Shown: positions 1 through 9,090 of the stretch, piece after piece | Layout: each line of letters opens with the position of its first letter | Position numbering within the stretch: the stretch's first letter is position 1 | DNA from: Gammaproteobacteria bacterium AqS3 | Lineage (GTDB): Bacteria; Pseudomonadota; Gammaproteobacteria; MEIF01; AqS3 | Reading direction: 5' to 3' | NCBI GenBank assembly: GCA_001750645.1 | Contig: MEIF01000003.1 | Location: 1 to 64,000 of the forward strand | Length of the DNA: 64,000 nt | Translations under genes and position numbers: made by a program | Notes under the pieces: generated by a model | What the model saw: only the letters and a program-made list of their open reading frames with translations | Database searches by the model: none | Told to the model about the DNA's origin: nothing

Positions 1-201
1 AGCGGACGGGCGCCCCGCCCCCGGCTTCTGCCCGCCGCCATCGCTCGGTGCAGGTATTTCGCGAACCGCCACCCGGCCGGGCGGACACTGCGATGGCGCC
101 CCGTGCATCAGCGGATAGCGCGGATACCACTCGTGCAGCCCCAGAGCGCTCAGCACCGCCCGGTGCAGCTCCCTGTCGCGCGCGCTCTTGTCGAAACCCA
201 C
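1..201 (-). CDS. Partial small protein, possibly HolD-like (DNA polymerase III psi)
   Basis: An open leftward frame runs off the left edge of the window. A GTG at 201-199 is the best start, because no ATG lies upstream in frame. It would encode about 67 residues here, beginning [20 protein letters not shown] and continuing with [11 protein letters not shown] and a proline-rich segment. An N-terminal short helix followed by LGLxxWxPRxPL is reminiscent of the psi subunit HolD, which tethers the clamp loader to SSB through chi. That identification rests on a short, poorly conserved motif. It lies divergent from ssb, sharing an intergenic region that holds a CRP-type palindrome. It could equally be an unrelated small protein. 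Confidence 0.35.
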   Translation of the reverse strand, partial: MGFDKSARDRELHRAVLSALGLHEWYPRYPLMHGAPSQCPPGRVAVREIPAPSDGGGQKPGAGRPSA

Positions 202-231
202 CGCTGCCGCACCCCGGCTGTTGAAGGCGGC

Positions 232-240
232 GATAATATT
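232..240. promoter_or_regulatory. Candidate -10 (GATAAT/TAATAT) in the ssb upstream region
   Basis: The AT-rich word GATAATATT stands out in otherwise GC-rich sequence and is followed by ACCCGCC, resembling other candidate promoters in this window. Read rightward it would give a long leader (about 120 nt) before ssb. No convincing -35 is seen and the orientation is uncertain. Confidence 0.3.
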
Positions 241-285
241 ACCCGCCCAACCGCGTGCGCACGCCGAAGAGCATCAACTTTTGAG

Positions 286-301
286 TGTGATCCAGATCAC
301 A
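286..301. promoter_or_regulatory. CRP/FNR-family operator palindrome upstream of ssb
   Basis: The sequence TGTGATCCAGATCACA has both perfect CRP half-sites (TGTGA and TCACA) with six bases between. The dyad extends three bases further on each side (GAG...CTC at 283-304) with only the central pair mismatched. It lies 63 bases before the ssb ATG and about 85 bases before the leftward gene start, so it could act on either gene. Vfr or another CRP-family protein would be the expected binder. Binding is inferred from the consensus only. Confidence 0.65.
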
Positions 302-364
302 CTCCCAAGCGCTGATGTCTGTCATTGTGCGCCCTGTTTCATCATCCTGCGGGAGAACATTCAA

Positions 365-856
365 ATGGCTAGACGAGGAATTAACAAAGTGATCTTGGTC
401 GGCAACCTCGGTGCCGACCCGGACGAGCGCAAGCTCTCCGAGGGCGAGGGCTCGGTGACGCGAATCAGCGTGGCGACGTCGGAGCAGTACACCAAGCGAG
501 ACGGAACCTCTGAGGAGCGCACCGAATGGCATCGCGTCGTGTTTTTCGGGCGGCTCGCCGAGGTCGCGGCGCAGTATCTGAGGCGGGGCTCCAAGGTCTA
601 CATCGAGGGCTCGCTGCGCACCGACAAATACGTCGACCGCGACGGCATCACGCGCTGGAGCACCGAGATCCGGGGCCGCGAAATGCAGATGCTCGACAGC
701 CGCCAGAGCGGGTCTCAGGATCACGGTGCAGGTCAGCCCGCCCAGTCTCAGTACGGCTCGAACAACGCCCAGCCCGCAGCCCCTCCGGCGGCTGCACCGG
801 CGGCCTCCGGGGGCAAGGAAAACCCCCAGTGGCACGATGACGACGTGCCGATGTAG
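365..856 (+). CDS. ssb: Single-stranded DNA-binding protein SSB
   Basis: A 163-residue protein that coats single-stranded DNA in replication, repair and recombination. The N-terminal OB fold occupies about residues 1-110, beginning [19 protein letters not shown], with the conserved [13 protein letters not shown] strand. A disordered Gln/Pro/Ala-rich linker follows. The ATG at 365 is chosen because the family sequence begins there; the frame is open further upstream to 188 but that part is not SSB-like. The acidic C-terminal tip reads WHDDDVPM. Nearly all bacterial SSBs end in DDDxPF, and that Phe docks into partner proteins, so a terminal Met is unusual. A CRP-type palindrome lies just upstream. 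Confidence 0.97.
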   Translation: MARRGINKVILVGNLGADPDERKLSEGEGSVTRISVATSEQYTKRDGTSEERTEWHRVVFFGRLAEVAAQYLRRGSKVYIEGSLRTDKYVDRDGITRWSTEIRGREMQMLDSRQSGSQDHGAGQPAQSQYGSNNAQPAAPPAAAPAASGGKENPQWHDDDVPM

Positions 857-894
857 CCGCCCCGAACCGCCCGGCTGCAACCGCCTCCAAGTCT

Positions 895-906
895 TATAAT
901 GCCGCC
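895..906 (+). promoter_or_regulatory. Candidate promoter for desaturase-msrB-nadE
   Basis: A perfect TATAAT (895-900) is followed immediately by GCCGCC, 28 bases before the desaturase ATG. No clear -35 is visible. The same -10 plus GC-rich word arrangement occurs at several other genes in this window. Confidence 0.5.
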
Positions 907-927
907 CCGCAGGCCGACCCGCTGGAC

Positions 928-1851
928 ATGGCCAAGACCCGTCCGCAAAGCCTGATCCCCCAAGAGCAACTGGCTCCGCTGCGCAAGCTGAAGGCTTGGC
1001 GCACTTGGTGGTCGCTGGCCGTGGTCTGGGGGCAGATCGCCGGCGCCTTCACTCTGGTGGCGCTGTATCCCTACTGGTACGTCTACCTGCCGGCGGTCAT
1101 CGTCGTCGGCCGCAACCAGTTCGCCCTGGCGGTGCTCAACCACGAGGCTGCACACCGCCTGCTGTTCACGTCAATCCCGCTCAACAACTGGGTCGGCGAG
1201 TGGCTGTGCTCCTATCCGATCATGGCGGAGCTGAAAAAATACCGCCCCTACCACCTGCAGCACCACGCCCACACCCAGACGGAGGGCGACCCCGATCTGG
1301 TGCTGAGCCGGCCGTTTCCGGTCAGCCGCTCGAGCATGACGCGCAAGCTGATCCGGGACTTCACCGGCATCGCCGGCCTGCGCCGCTACTACGGGGCCGT
1401 GCGCAGCACACTGGGCAAGCCCGATCAGCCGCTGCTGCACCGCCTCGGCTCGATGTTCTCCAAGCTGCACGGCTTCTTCATCACCCAGGCCGTCCTGTTC
1501 GGTGCGCTGTTCGCCCTCGGGGTGCCCTGGCTCTACCTGCTGATGTGGTGGGTGCCGATGCTGACCTGGTACAGCTACATCTACCGGATCCGCAACATCG
1601 CCGAACACGGCGGCACCGAGGAGACCGACAACGCACTGCAGAACACGCGCACCACGCTGGCCCCGTGGTGGTCGCTGTGGCCGGTGGCGCCGATGAACGT
1701 CAACTACCACATCGAGCACCACCTCTACCCGCTGGTGCCCTGGTACAACCTGCCGCGCGTCCACCAGATGCTGATCGACGCCGGCCACGGGCCCGACATG
1801 AATCTGGTTCCGGGGTATACCTCGGTGCTGCGCAGCGTCACCACCGCCTAG
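928..1851 (+). CDS. Membrane fatty acid desaturase family protein
   Basis: A 307-residue integral membrane di-iron desaturase. Three histidine boxes are visible: HEAAH at 72-76, HxxHHxH at 109-115 and HIEHH at 261-265, with hydrophobic segments at about 30-60 and 165-190. These bind the di-iron centre of the FA_desaturase family, which introduces double bonds (or hydroxyls) into acyl chains using O2 and an electron donor. The exact substrate and position cannot be read from the sequence. It heads a run with msrB (9-base gap) and nadE (9-base gap). A TATAAT lies about 28 bases upstream. Confidence 0.88.
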   Translation: MAKTRPQSLIPQEQLAPLRKLKAWRTWWSLAVVWGQIAGAFTLVALYPYWYVYLPAVIVVGRNQFALAVLNHEAAHRLLFTSIPLNNWVGEWLCSYPIMAELKKYRPYHLQHHAHTQTEGDPDLVLSRPFPVSRSSMTRKLIRDFTGIAGLRRYYGAVRSTLGKPDQPLLHRLGSMFSKLHGFFITQAVLFGALFALGVPWLYLLMWWVPMLTWYSYIYRIRNIAEHGGTEETDNALQNTRTTLAPWWSLWPVAPMNVNYHIEHHLYPLVPWYNLPRVHQMLIDAGHGPDMNLVPGYTSVLRSVTTA

Positions 1852-1860
1852 GAGTTCAGC

Positions 1861-2253
1861 GTGTCCCAAGACGACAACAAATCACTCAAGCAGCGGCTGA
1901 CCGAAGAGCAGTATCTGGTGACCCAGCGGGGGGCGACCGAGCCCGCCTTCAGCGGCGTCTACGTCGATGAGAAGCGCCCGGGCATCTACCGCTGCATCTG
2001 CTGCGACGCCCCGCTGTTCCGCTCCGACACCAAATACGACTCAGGCTCGGGCTGGCCGAGCTTCTGGGAGCCGGTCGCCCCGGACAGCGTCAGCAACCAC
2101 ACCGACACCAGCCACGGCATGGTCCGCACCGAAGTCCGCTGCGGCTCCTGCGACGCCCACCTGGGCCATGTGTTCCCCGACGGCCCGCAGCCGACCGGCG
2201 AGCGCTACTGCATCAACTCGGCTGCCCTTCACCTCGACGTCGGCAGAGACTGA
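1861..2253 (+). CDS. msrB: Peptide-methionine (R)-S-oxide reductase
   Basis: A 130-residue enzyme that reduces methionine-R-sulfoxide in proteins. The GTG start at 1861 is preceded by a good TAGGAG ribosome binding site. Zinc ligands are C45, C48, C94 and C97. The GSGWPSFW motif is at 62-69, and the RYCIN motif places the catalytic cysteine at C117. No fused MsrA domain is present. It lies between a desaturase and nadE, with 9-base gaps, and is probably co-transcribed with them; the functional link may be oxidative-stress repair, which is inference. Confidence 0.96.
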   Translation: MSQDDNKSLKQRLTEEQYLVTQRGATEPAFSGVYVDEKRPGIYRCICCDAPLFRSDTKYDSGSGWPSFWEPVAPDSVSNHTDTSHGMVRTEVRCGSCDAHLGHVFPDGPQPTGERYCINSAALHLDVGRD

Positions 2254-2262
2254 AGCCCCCCG

Positions 2263-3036
2263 ATGAACAAGGTCACCGAACACATCACCAAGTGGCTGAA
2301 CGGCTGGGCGGACAAATCCGGCCTGGACGGCTTTGTCGTCGGGGTCTCGGGCGGGATCGACTCGGCGCTGGCCTCCAAGCTCTGCGCCCTGAGCGGCCGG
2401 ACCAGCGTGCTCATCAGCATGCCGCTGCACCAGGCGCCCGACCAGCTGGCGCGGGCGAGAGCGCACATCGAGGCCCTGTGTGAGCAGCACAAGAACTGCT
2501 CGTCCGTGGAGATTGACCTGACCGAGGCGTTTGACACGCTGCACGGGGCGCTCAAGTCAGAGCAGCCCAGCGACCTGGCCCTGGCCAACACCCGCGCCCG
2601 GCTGCGCATGACCACGCTCTACGCCATCGCCCAGACGCGCCGGTGTCTGGTGGTCGGCACCGGCAACCGCGTCGAGGACTTCGGGGTCGGGTTCTTCACC
2701 AAATACGGCGACGGCGGCGTCGACATCAGCCCCATCGCCGACCTGATGAAGTCGCACGTCTACCGCCTGGCGCGGCACCTGAAGGTGGCCGAGGCCATCC
2801 TCGACGCCGATCCCACCGACGGGCTGTGGGACGACGGCCGCACCGACCTGGATCAGATGCAGGTCAGCTATGCGGAGCTGGAGTGGGCCATGCAGCACCA
2901 CGGCGACGCCGCCGACCTGACCGAGAAGCAGCGCGGCATCCTGAGCCGCTACAACAAGCTGCGCCGGGCCAACCTGCACAAGATGGAGCCGGTCCCGATC
3001 TGCAAGGTGCCGCAGGAGCTGCTGCACGTCGAGTAG
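2263..3036 (+). CDS. nadE: Ammonia-dependent NAD+ synthetase
   Basis: A 257-residue enzyme for the final step of NAD biosynthesis: amidation of deamido-NAD with ATP and ammonia. The PP-loop SGGIDSA is at residues 29-35. The conserved GTGNRVEDFGVGFFTKYGDG stretch (about 131-150) and PTDGLW motif are present. The length equals that of single-domain NadE; no glutaminase (CN-hydrolase) domain is present, so free ammonia is the expected nitrogen donor. It is the third gene of the 928-3036 run and converges with yciB, with only eight bases between the two stop codons. Confidence 0.95.
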   Translation: MNKVTEHITKWLNGWADKSGLDGFVVGVSGGIDSALASKLCALSGRTSVLISMPLHQAPDQLARARAHIEALCEQHKNCSSVEIDLTEAFDTLHGALKSEQPSDLALANTRARLRMTTLYAIAQTRRCLVVGTGNRVEDFGVGFFTKYGDGGVDISPIADLMKSHVYRLARHLKVAEAILDADPTDGLWDDGRTDLDQMQVSYAELEWAMQHHGDAADLTEKQRGILSRYNKLRRANLHKMEPVPICKVPQELLHVE

Positions 3037-3044
3037 TCTGCCGT

Positions 3045-3584
3045 TCAGGAAGCCCCCTCGGGCTGGCTGCGGCGCATCATCCAGATCCCCGAGATCACCG
3101 CCGCCACCAGATTGATGGCGGTCAGGCCGAATACCTTGAAGTTGACCCAGACGGCCTCGGAGAAGCTGTACATCACCCACAGGTTCAGCAGCGCACAGAG
3201 GGTGAATGTCCCGGCCCACAGCAGGTTCAGGACGCGCCAGTCGGCTTTGGGGATCTCAACCATGCCGCCCATCAGATACTGCATGGCGTTGTGTTTGCCG
3301 AACAGCTCGCTGCCCATGAGCAGCGCCGCCATGCCGAGGCAGACGACGGTGGGCTTCCACATGATGAAGAGCGGGTCGTCGAGGTAGAGCGTGACGCCGC
3401 CGAGGACGATGATCAGCCCGGCGGTGATGGCGAACTTGCCGTCGAGCCGGCGGTAGCGGATCAGCCGGTAGGCCACCTGCAGGCTGATCACTCCGACCAG
3501 AACAGCGGTGGCGATGATCAGGTCGTACTGCCAGTAGGCGATGAGAAAAGCCAGAAGGGGCAGAAATTCAGAGAGTTGCTTCAC
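3045..3584 (-). CDS. yciB: Inner-membrane septation protein YciB/IspZ
   Basis: A 179-residue, five-helix membrane protein of the IspA/YciB family, starting with GTG at 3584 (MKQLSEFLPLLAFLIAYWQ). Family marks include the N-terminal FLPLLAF..YW segment, the DDPLFIMWKPT loop and the C-terminal NLWVMYSFSEAVWVNFKVFG block. In enterobacteria YciB interacts with elongasome and divisome proteins and affects envelope integrity; the biochemical activity is unknown. It is divergent from yciO, an association also seen in other proteobacteria. Confidence 0.93.
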   Translation of the reverse strand: MKQLSEFLPLLAFLIAYWQYDLIIATAVLVGVISLQVAYRLIRYRRLDGKFAITAGLIIVLGGVTLYLDDPLFIMWKPTVVCLGMAALLMGSELFGKHNAMQYLMGGMVEIPKADWRVLNLLWAGTFTLCALLNLWVMYSFSEAVWVNFKVFGLTAINLVAAVISGIWMMRRSQPEGAS

Positions 3585-3594
3585 GTCAATCGGG

Positions 3595-3600
3595 TACTAT
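3595..3600 (+). promoter_or_regulatory. Candidate -10 for yciO
   Basis: TACTAT lies 27 bases before the ATG at 3627. Transcription from it would begin at about 3607, after the in-frame ATG at 3603, which favours 3627 as the yciO start. Confidence 0.35.
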
Positions 3601-3626
3601 TTATGCCGGTCAAAACGGGGATAGCC

Positions 3627-4253
3627 ATGACCGCAAAGATCGCCCAGCTGCATCCGGAGCGCCCAGACGTTCGCCTGTACGAGCAGATTGCCCTGAGCCT
3701 CAAGAACGAAGGGGTGGTAGTTTACCCAACCGACTCCAGCTATGCCCTGGGGTGCTGCGCCTTCGCCAGCACTGCCGGGCGGCGCATCGCCCAGATCCGG
3801 GGGGAGAATTTCCAGTCCCAGCGGCTGACCCTGATCTGCCCCAACCTGTCCAAGCTGAGCGAGTACGCCAACTACGACAAGAACACCTATCGCCTGCTGC
3901 GCCAGTGCACGCCCGGCCCCTACACCTTCATCATGTCGATCAGCCGCTCGCTGCCCCGCCGTCTGGCCGACCGGCGCAAGCACATCGGCCTGCGCATTCC
4001 GGACGACCCCGTCGTGCAGGGGATTCTCGAGCATCTGGAGGAGCCGCTGCTGAGCGCCACGCTGATCTTCCCCGAGGACGATGCACCGTGCGGCGATCCG
4101 AGCGAATTCCCCAAATCGCTGAGCCGTCAGGTCGACTGGATCATCGACGCCGGCGTGCGCTCAAGGGGTGAGACCACCATCATCGACTGCACCGGCAACA
4201 CGCCGCACATCGTGCGCCAGGGACTCGGGTCGGACCCGTTCGCCTCAAACTGA
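3627..4253 (+). CDS. yciO: YrdC/Sua5-family protein, YciO type
   Basis: A 208-residue protein of the L-threonylcarbamoyl-AMP synthase superfamily. Residues beginning GVVVYPTDSSYALGC and the later RLTLICPNLSKLSEYA and CTPGPYTFIM blocks define the YrdC fold. YciO paralogues keep the nucleotide-binding fold but lack the Sua5 domain and are not the main TsaC enzyme, so a role in t6A tRNA modification is uncertain. The ATG at 3627 is preferred over 3603 because a likely -10 (3595-3600) would place the transcript start beyond 3603. It converges with the leucine-dehydrogenase-like gene. Confidence 0.87.
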   Translation: MTAKIAQLHPERPDVRLYEQIALSLKNEGVVVYPTDSSYALGCCAFASTAGRRIAQIRGENFQSQRLTLICPNLSKLSEYANYDKNTYRLLRQCTPGPYTFIMSISRSLPRRLADRRKHIGLRIPDDPVVQGILEHLEEPLLSATLIFPEDDAPCGDPSEFPKSLSRQVDWIIDAGVRSRGETTIIDCTGNTPHIVRQGLGSDPFASN

Positions 4254-4278
4254 AGCTGAGCCCCGGCGGGGCGGCCCG

Positions 4279-5334
4279 CTAGGCCGCCGAGGCGAGGAAG
4301 CGCTCCTCGGCAATGGCGTTGGAGATGCGGCCGGTGGCGATGTTCTCGCTCCGGGCGCGCTCAAAGATCTGGGTCAGGATCGGGTCGGTGCGCTCGACCG
4401 AGGCCATGCGCTCCTCCCTCGTCATCGTGCTCTCCTCAATCTCGAAGCTGACGGCGACGACGCCGCCGCAGTTGATGACGTAGTCCGGTGCGTAGAGGAT
4501 GCCGGCGCGCCAGAGCAGGTCGTCGTCCCCGGGGGTATCGAGCTGGTTGTTGGCGCACCCGGCGATGACGCGGGCCGAGATCTCCCCGATGGTCTTGCTG
4601 TTCAGGCCGGCGCCCCGGGCGCAGGGCGAGAACACGTCGACATCGGCGGCGTGGGCTCTGTGCGTGTCAAAGGTCTCGCAGCCGAACCGCTCGGCCAGCT
4701 CCTCGGCCCGCCGGGTGTTGATGTCGGCCAGCAGCAGCTCGGCCCCGGCGGCGTGGAGCTTCTCGACCAGCGCCCCGCCGACCGACCCCAGCCCCTGGAC
4801 GCAGATCCGCAGCCCGGTGAGGTCGTCGCTGCGCCCCAGCTGGTGGCGCACGGCGGCCAGCAGCCCGTGGAATACGCCGTGGGCGGTGTACAGCCCCGGG
4901 TGGCCGGATGAGTGGGGCGAGGACAGCAGCCCGCAGACGTGCCGGCTCTCCCGGCGCACGATCTCGAGATCCTCTATCGCCATGTTCATGTCTTCGGTGG
5001 TGATGTAGCGCCCCTCGAAGGAGTTGACAAAGCGGCCCAGCGCCAGCATCTGCTCTTCGGTCTTGGGTTTGGAGGGGTCGCCGAGCAGGACGCACTTGCC
5101 GCCGCCGTAATTGAGCCCGGCGATGGCGCTCTTGTAGGTCATGCCGTGCGCCAGACGCAGGACATCCTCAAGCGCGTCGGCCTGGCTGGGGTAGTTGAGA
5201 AAGCGGGTTCCGCCGAGCGCCGGTCCGATGTTGGTGTTGTGAATGGCGACGATCGCAGTCATGCCCGATGCCGTGTCGCGTCCCAATTTGACTTCTTCAT
5301 AGCCCTCGGGGACGGGCAGACTTTCGATTTCCAT
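4279..5334 (-). CDS. Leucine dehydrogenase-like amino acid dehydrogenase (Glu/Leu/Phe/Val family)
   Basis: A 351-residue NAD(P)-dependent amino acid dehydrogenase that would interconvert a branched-chain amino acid and its 2-oxo acid with release of ammonia. The N-terminal catalytic domain has MTYKSA (K68) and GGGK (K80), matching the positions of the two catalytic lysines in Bacillus leucine dehydrogenase. The Rossmann motif GLGSVGG follows at about residue 200, and the C-terminal NCGGV motif is present. Length matches leucine/phenylalanine/valine dehydrogenases; substrate specificity cannot be fixed. It is divergent from the acyl-CoA carboxylase operon; if that operon acted on leucine-derived acyl-CoAs, the pairing would make metabolic sense. 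Confidence 0.85.
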   Translation of the reverse strand: MEIESLPVPEGYEEVKLGRDTASGMTAIVAIHNTNIGPALGGTRFLNYPSQADALEDVLRLAHGMTYKSAIAGLNYGGGKCVLLGDPSKPKTEEQMLALGRFVNSFEGRYITTEDMNMAIEDLEIVRRESRHVCGLLSSPHSSGHPGLYTAHGVFHGLLAAVRHQLGRSDDLTGLRICVQGLGSVGGALVEKLHAAGAELLLADINTRRAEELAERFGCETFDTHRAHAADVDVFSPCARGAGLNSKTIGEISARVIAGCANNQLDTPGDDDLLWRAGILYAPDYVINCGGVVAVSFEIEESTMTREERMASVERTDPILTQIFERARSENIATGRISNAIAEERFLASAA

Positions 5335-5362
5335 TCAGGTGCTGGCTGCTCAGCGCGGGCGG

Positions 5363-5368
5363 ATTATA
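5363..5368 (-). promoter_or_regulatory. Candidate -10 for the leucine dehydrogenase-like gene
   Basis: On the minus strand a perfect TATAAT, preceded by TG, is followed by CCGCCCGC, 28 bases before the ATG at 5334. It shares the -10 plus CCGCC layout seen elsewhere in the window. Confidence 0.5.
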
Positions 5369-5428
5369 CAGGCGGCCAATCGGATGCCGGCGACTTTTTT
5401 GAGGTGAAAAATGCGCCTATCGGTGTGC

Positions 5429-5434
5429 TAATCT
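5429..5434 (+). promoter_or_regulatory. Candidate extended -10 for the atu-like operon
   Basis: TGC-TAATCT is an extended -10, followed by TGCCGCC, 37 bases before the carboxylase beta ATG at 5472. No convincing -35 hexamer is seen, consistent with an extended -10 promoter. Confidence 0.45.
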
Positions 5435-5471
5435 TGCCGCCATCAGGGCCTCAGAGGATTTCTGATCGCCG

Positions 5472-7085
5472 ATGCCCGTCATTGAAAGCGCCCTGCACTC
5501 CGGCTCCCCCGACTGGAGCAAAAACCGCGAAGGCCACCTGAAACTCATCGAAGAATTTCGCGCCCTTGAGCAGAAGGTGCGCGACAACTCCGCCCGCTCC
5601 CTCCCCAAGTTCCGCGCCCGCGGCCAGCTGCTGCCGCGCGAGCGCATCGACATGCTGCTTGACCGCGGCAGCCCGTGGCTCGAGCTGTCGACGCTGTGCG
5701 GTCTGGGCATGCACGACGACGACGGCGGCGACGGGGCCGCCGGCGGCGGGACCATCACCGGCATCGGCGTGGTCAGCGGGGTGCGCTGCATGATCACGGC
5801 CAGCGACTCGGGGATCCGCGGAGGGGCGATGACGCCGATGGGGGTGCACAAGTCGCTGCGCGTGCAGGACATCGCCATGCAGAACAACCTGCCCTTCCTG
5901 CAGCTGGTGGAGAGCGCCGGGGCCAACCTGTTCCGCCAGGCCGACCTGTTCGTGCTGGGCGGGCGCAGCTTCGCCAACATGGCCAAGATGTCGGCGATGG
6001 GGCTGCCGATCGTCACCGTGGTCAACGGCTCCTCGACCGCCGGCGGGGCCTACCAGACCGGGCTGAGCGACTACGTCATCGCGGTTCGGGGCCGCACCCG
6101 GGTGTTCCTCGCCGGTCCGCCGCTGCTGAAATCGGCCACCGGCGAGATCGCCTCGGAGGAGGAGCTCGGCGGCGCCGAGATGCACTACCACCAGTCCGGC
6201 ACCGCCGAGTACCTGGCCGAGGACGACGCCGACGGCAACCGCCTGGCCAGGCTGGTGATGGCGCACCTCAACTGGACCCGGGCTGCCGAGGATCCCCGCG
6301 ATTACGCCGCCCCGCTCTACGACGCCGAGGACCTGCTCGGTGCGGTGCCGGTCGACCACCGCCAGCCCTACGACTGCCGCGAGGTCATCGCCCGCCTGGT
6401 CGACGGCTCCGAGTATCTCGACTTCAAGCCGGCCTACGGCGAGCGCACCGTCACCGGACACGCGCAGATCTGCGGGTTTCCGGTCGGCATCATCGGCAAC
6501 AACGGCCCGATCGACGCCGACGGGGCCGCCAAGGCGGCGCAGTTCATCCAGCTGTGCTGCCAGTCGCAGACCCCGCTGGTGTTTCTGCAGAACACCACCG
6601 GCTACATGGTCGGGGTCGAGTCCGAGACCTCCGGCATTGTCAAGCACGGCTCAAAGATGGTGCAGGCCGTCACCAACGCCACGGTGCCGAAATTCACGGT
6701 GCATATCGGGGCGTCATTCGGCGCCGGCAACTACGGCATGTGCGGGCGCTCCTTTGACCCGCGCTTCATCTTTGCCTGGCCCAACAACCGGATCTCGGTG
6801 ATGGGCGGCGAGCAGGCCGCCGGCACGATGCGCGTCATCGCCGAGGCTGCGGCCGAGCGCCGCGGCCGGGAGCCCGACCGGGAGGCGCTCGACGCCCAGG
6901 ACGCGCGCATCATCGAGACTTACGAGCGCGAGGGCCGGGCACTGTTTGCCACGGCCCGGCTCTGGGACGACGGGCTGATCGACCCGCGCGACACGCGCCG
7001 CGTGCTGGGTCTGTGCCTGTCCATCGCCCGAGACGGCGACGCCCGCACCCCGGCGCCCAACACCTTCGGCGTGGGGAGGATGTGA
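5472..7085 (+). CDS. atuC: Acyl-CoA carboxylase beta subunit, AtuC (geranyl-CoA carboxylase)-like
   Basis: A 537-residue carboxyltransferase subunit that would transfer CO2 from biotin to an enoyl-CoA. N- and C-terminal crotonase-like carboxyltransferase domains are present (about 25-280 and 290-530), with GSSTAGGAY, FLAGPPLLKSATGE and the C-terminal GASFGAGNYGMCGR oxyanion motif. In methylcrotonyl-CoA carboxylases the segment after ESxGAN contains an HFGRIFFNQ-like stretch whose Phe closes the acyl pocket. Here it reads LFVLGGRSFANMAKM, with Gly at that place, as in geranyl-CoA carboxylases. Gene order (beta, dehydrogenase, hydratase, alpha) also matches atuCDEF rather than liuABCD. Methylcrotonyl-CoA or another branched enoyl-CoA remains possible. 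Confidence 0.75.
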   Translation: MPVIESALHSGSPDWSKNREGHLKLIEEFRALEQKVRDNSARSLPKFRARGQLLPRERIDMLLDRGSPWLELSTLCGLGMHDDDGGDGAAGGGTITGIGVVSGVRCMITASDSGIRGGAMTPMGVHKSLRVQDIAMQNNLPFLQLVESAGANLFRQADLFVLGGRSFANMAKMSAMGLPIVTVVNGSSTAGGAYQTGLSDYVIAVRGRTRVFLAGPPLLKSATGEIASEEELGGAEMHYHQSGTAEYLAEDDADGNRLARLVMAHLNWTRAAEDPRDYAAPLYDAEDLLGAVPVDHRQPYDCREVIARLVDGSEYLDFKPAYGERTVTGHAQICGFPVGIIGNNGPIDADGAAKAAQFIQLCCQSQTPLVFLQNTTGYMVGVESETSGIVKHGSKMVQAVTNATVPKFTVHIGASFGAGNYGMCGRSFDPRFIFAWPNNRISVMGGEQAAGTMRVIAEAAAERRGREPDREALDAQDARIIETYEREGRALFATARLWDDGLIDPRDTRRVLGLCLSIARDGDARTPAPNTFGVGRM

Positions 7086-7087
7086 CG

Positions 7088-8271
<1,184 letters not shown>

Positions 8272-8275
<4 letters not shown>

Positions 8276-9090
8276 ACCTGCCCACGACCGAAAAAATCCG
8301 CCTCGAGGCGCGCGGCGGCTTTCTGTTCGCGACCCTGAGCGATCCGGCGGCGCGCAATGCCCTGAGCGACGAGATGGTGGCCGACTTCGAGGCCGTCTGC
8401 ACCCTGCTGGAGAGCGAGGCCGGCCGCGAGCGATTCCGCGCCCTGGTGCTGTCGGGCGACGAGAAGGCCTTCTGTGCGGGTGCGCAGCTGAAGAATCTCG
8501 AGGAGTCGCTCAGGGCGCCCGAACCCGGTCAGGACGACCCGATCGCCCAGGGCAACCGCCGCTTCGGCGAGTTTCAGCTGCGCTTCAGCCGCATTCCCCA
8601 GGTGGTGGTGGCCGTGGTCCAGGGTGCGGCCTTCGGCGGCGGGCTGGGGCTGGTGTGCAACACCGACATCGCCATCGGCTACCGCAGCGCCCGCTTTGCG
8701 CTCTCGGAGACCGGGCTGGGCCTGCCGCCGGCGCAGATCGCCCCGTTTGTGGTCAAGCGCATCGGCCTGACGCACACCCGCATGCTGGCGCTCTCCGGGC
8801 AGCGCTTTGACGGTGCGCGCGCGCACCAGCTCGGCATCCTGCACTACCTGGTGCAGGACGGCGGCGAGGCCGAGGCGGTGCTGAATCAGGTTCTCACCGA
8901 CATCGGCCGCTGCGCCCCCGGGGCCAATGCGGCCACCAAGGAGCTGCTGTTCCGCGTGGCCGGCGAGCTCTCCGACGAGGTGCTCGACCGCGCGGCGACG
9001 GCCTTTGCCGCAGCGGTGCGCGGCGAGGGGCGGGAGGGCATTGCCGCCTTCCTCGAGAAGCGCCCGGCCGCCTGGGTCGAGGAGCCCTGA
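8272..9090 (+). CDS. atuE: Enoyl-CoA hydratase, isohexenylglutaconyl-CoA hydratase (AtuE)-like
   Basis: A 272-residue crotonase-fold hydratase. The CoA-binding and oxyanion segments AFCAGAQLKNLEE (about 64-76) and VQGAAFGGGLGLVCNTDIA (about 118-136) are clear. After carboxylation by the flanking biotin enzyme, a hydratase of this kind would hydrate the glutaconyl-CoA-type product: isohexenylglutaconyl-CoA in the terpene route, methylglutaconyl-CoA in leucine breakdown. Position between dehydrogenase and alpha subunit favours AtuE. It overlaps both neighbours (ATGA upstream, TGATG downstream), implying translational coupling. Confidence 0.75.

Noticed and set aside
188-364. Longer ssb reading frame starting at 188
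   Set aside because: The added residues are not SSB-like and include the CRP-type palindrome; the family sequence begins at the ATG at 365.
4254-4278. GC-rich inverted repeat between yciO and the dehydrogenase as a terminator
   Set aside because: The stem is short and no T-run follows on either strand.
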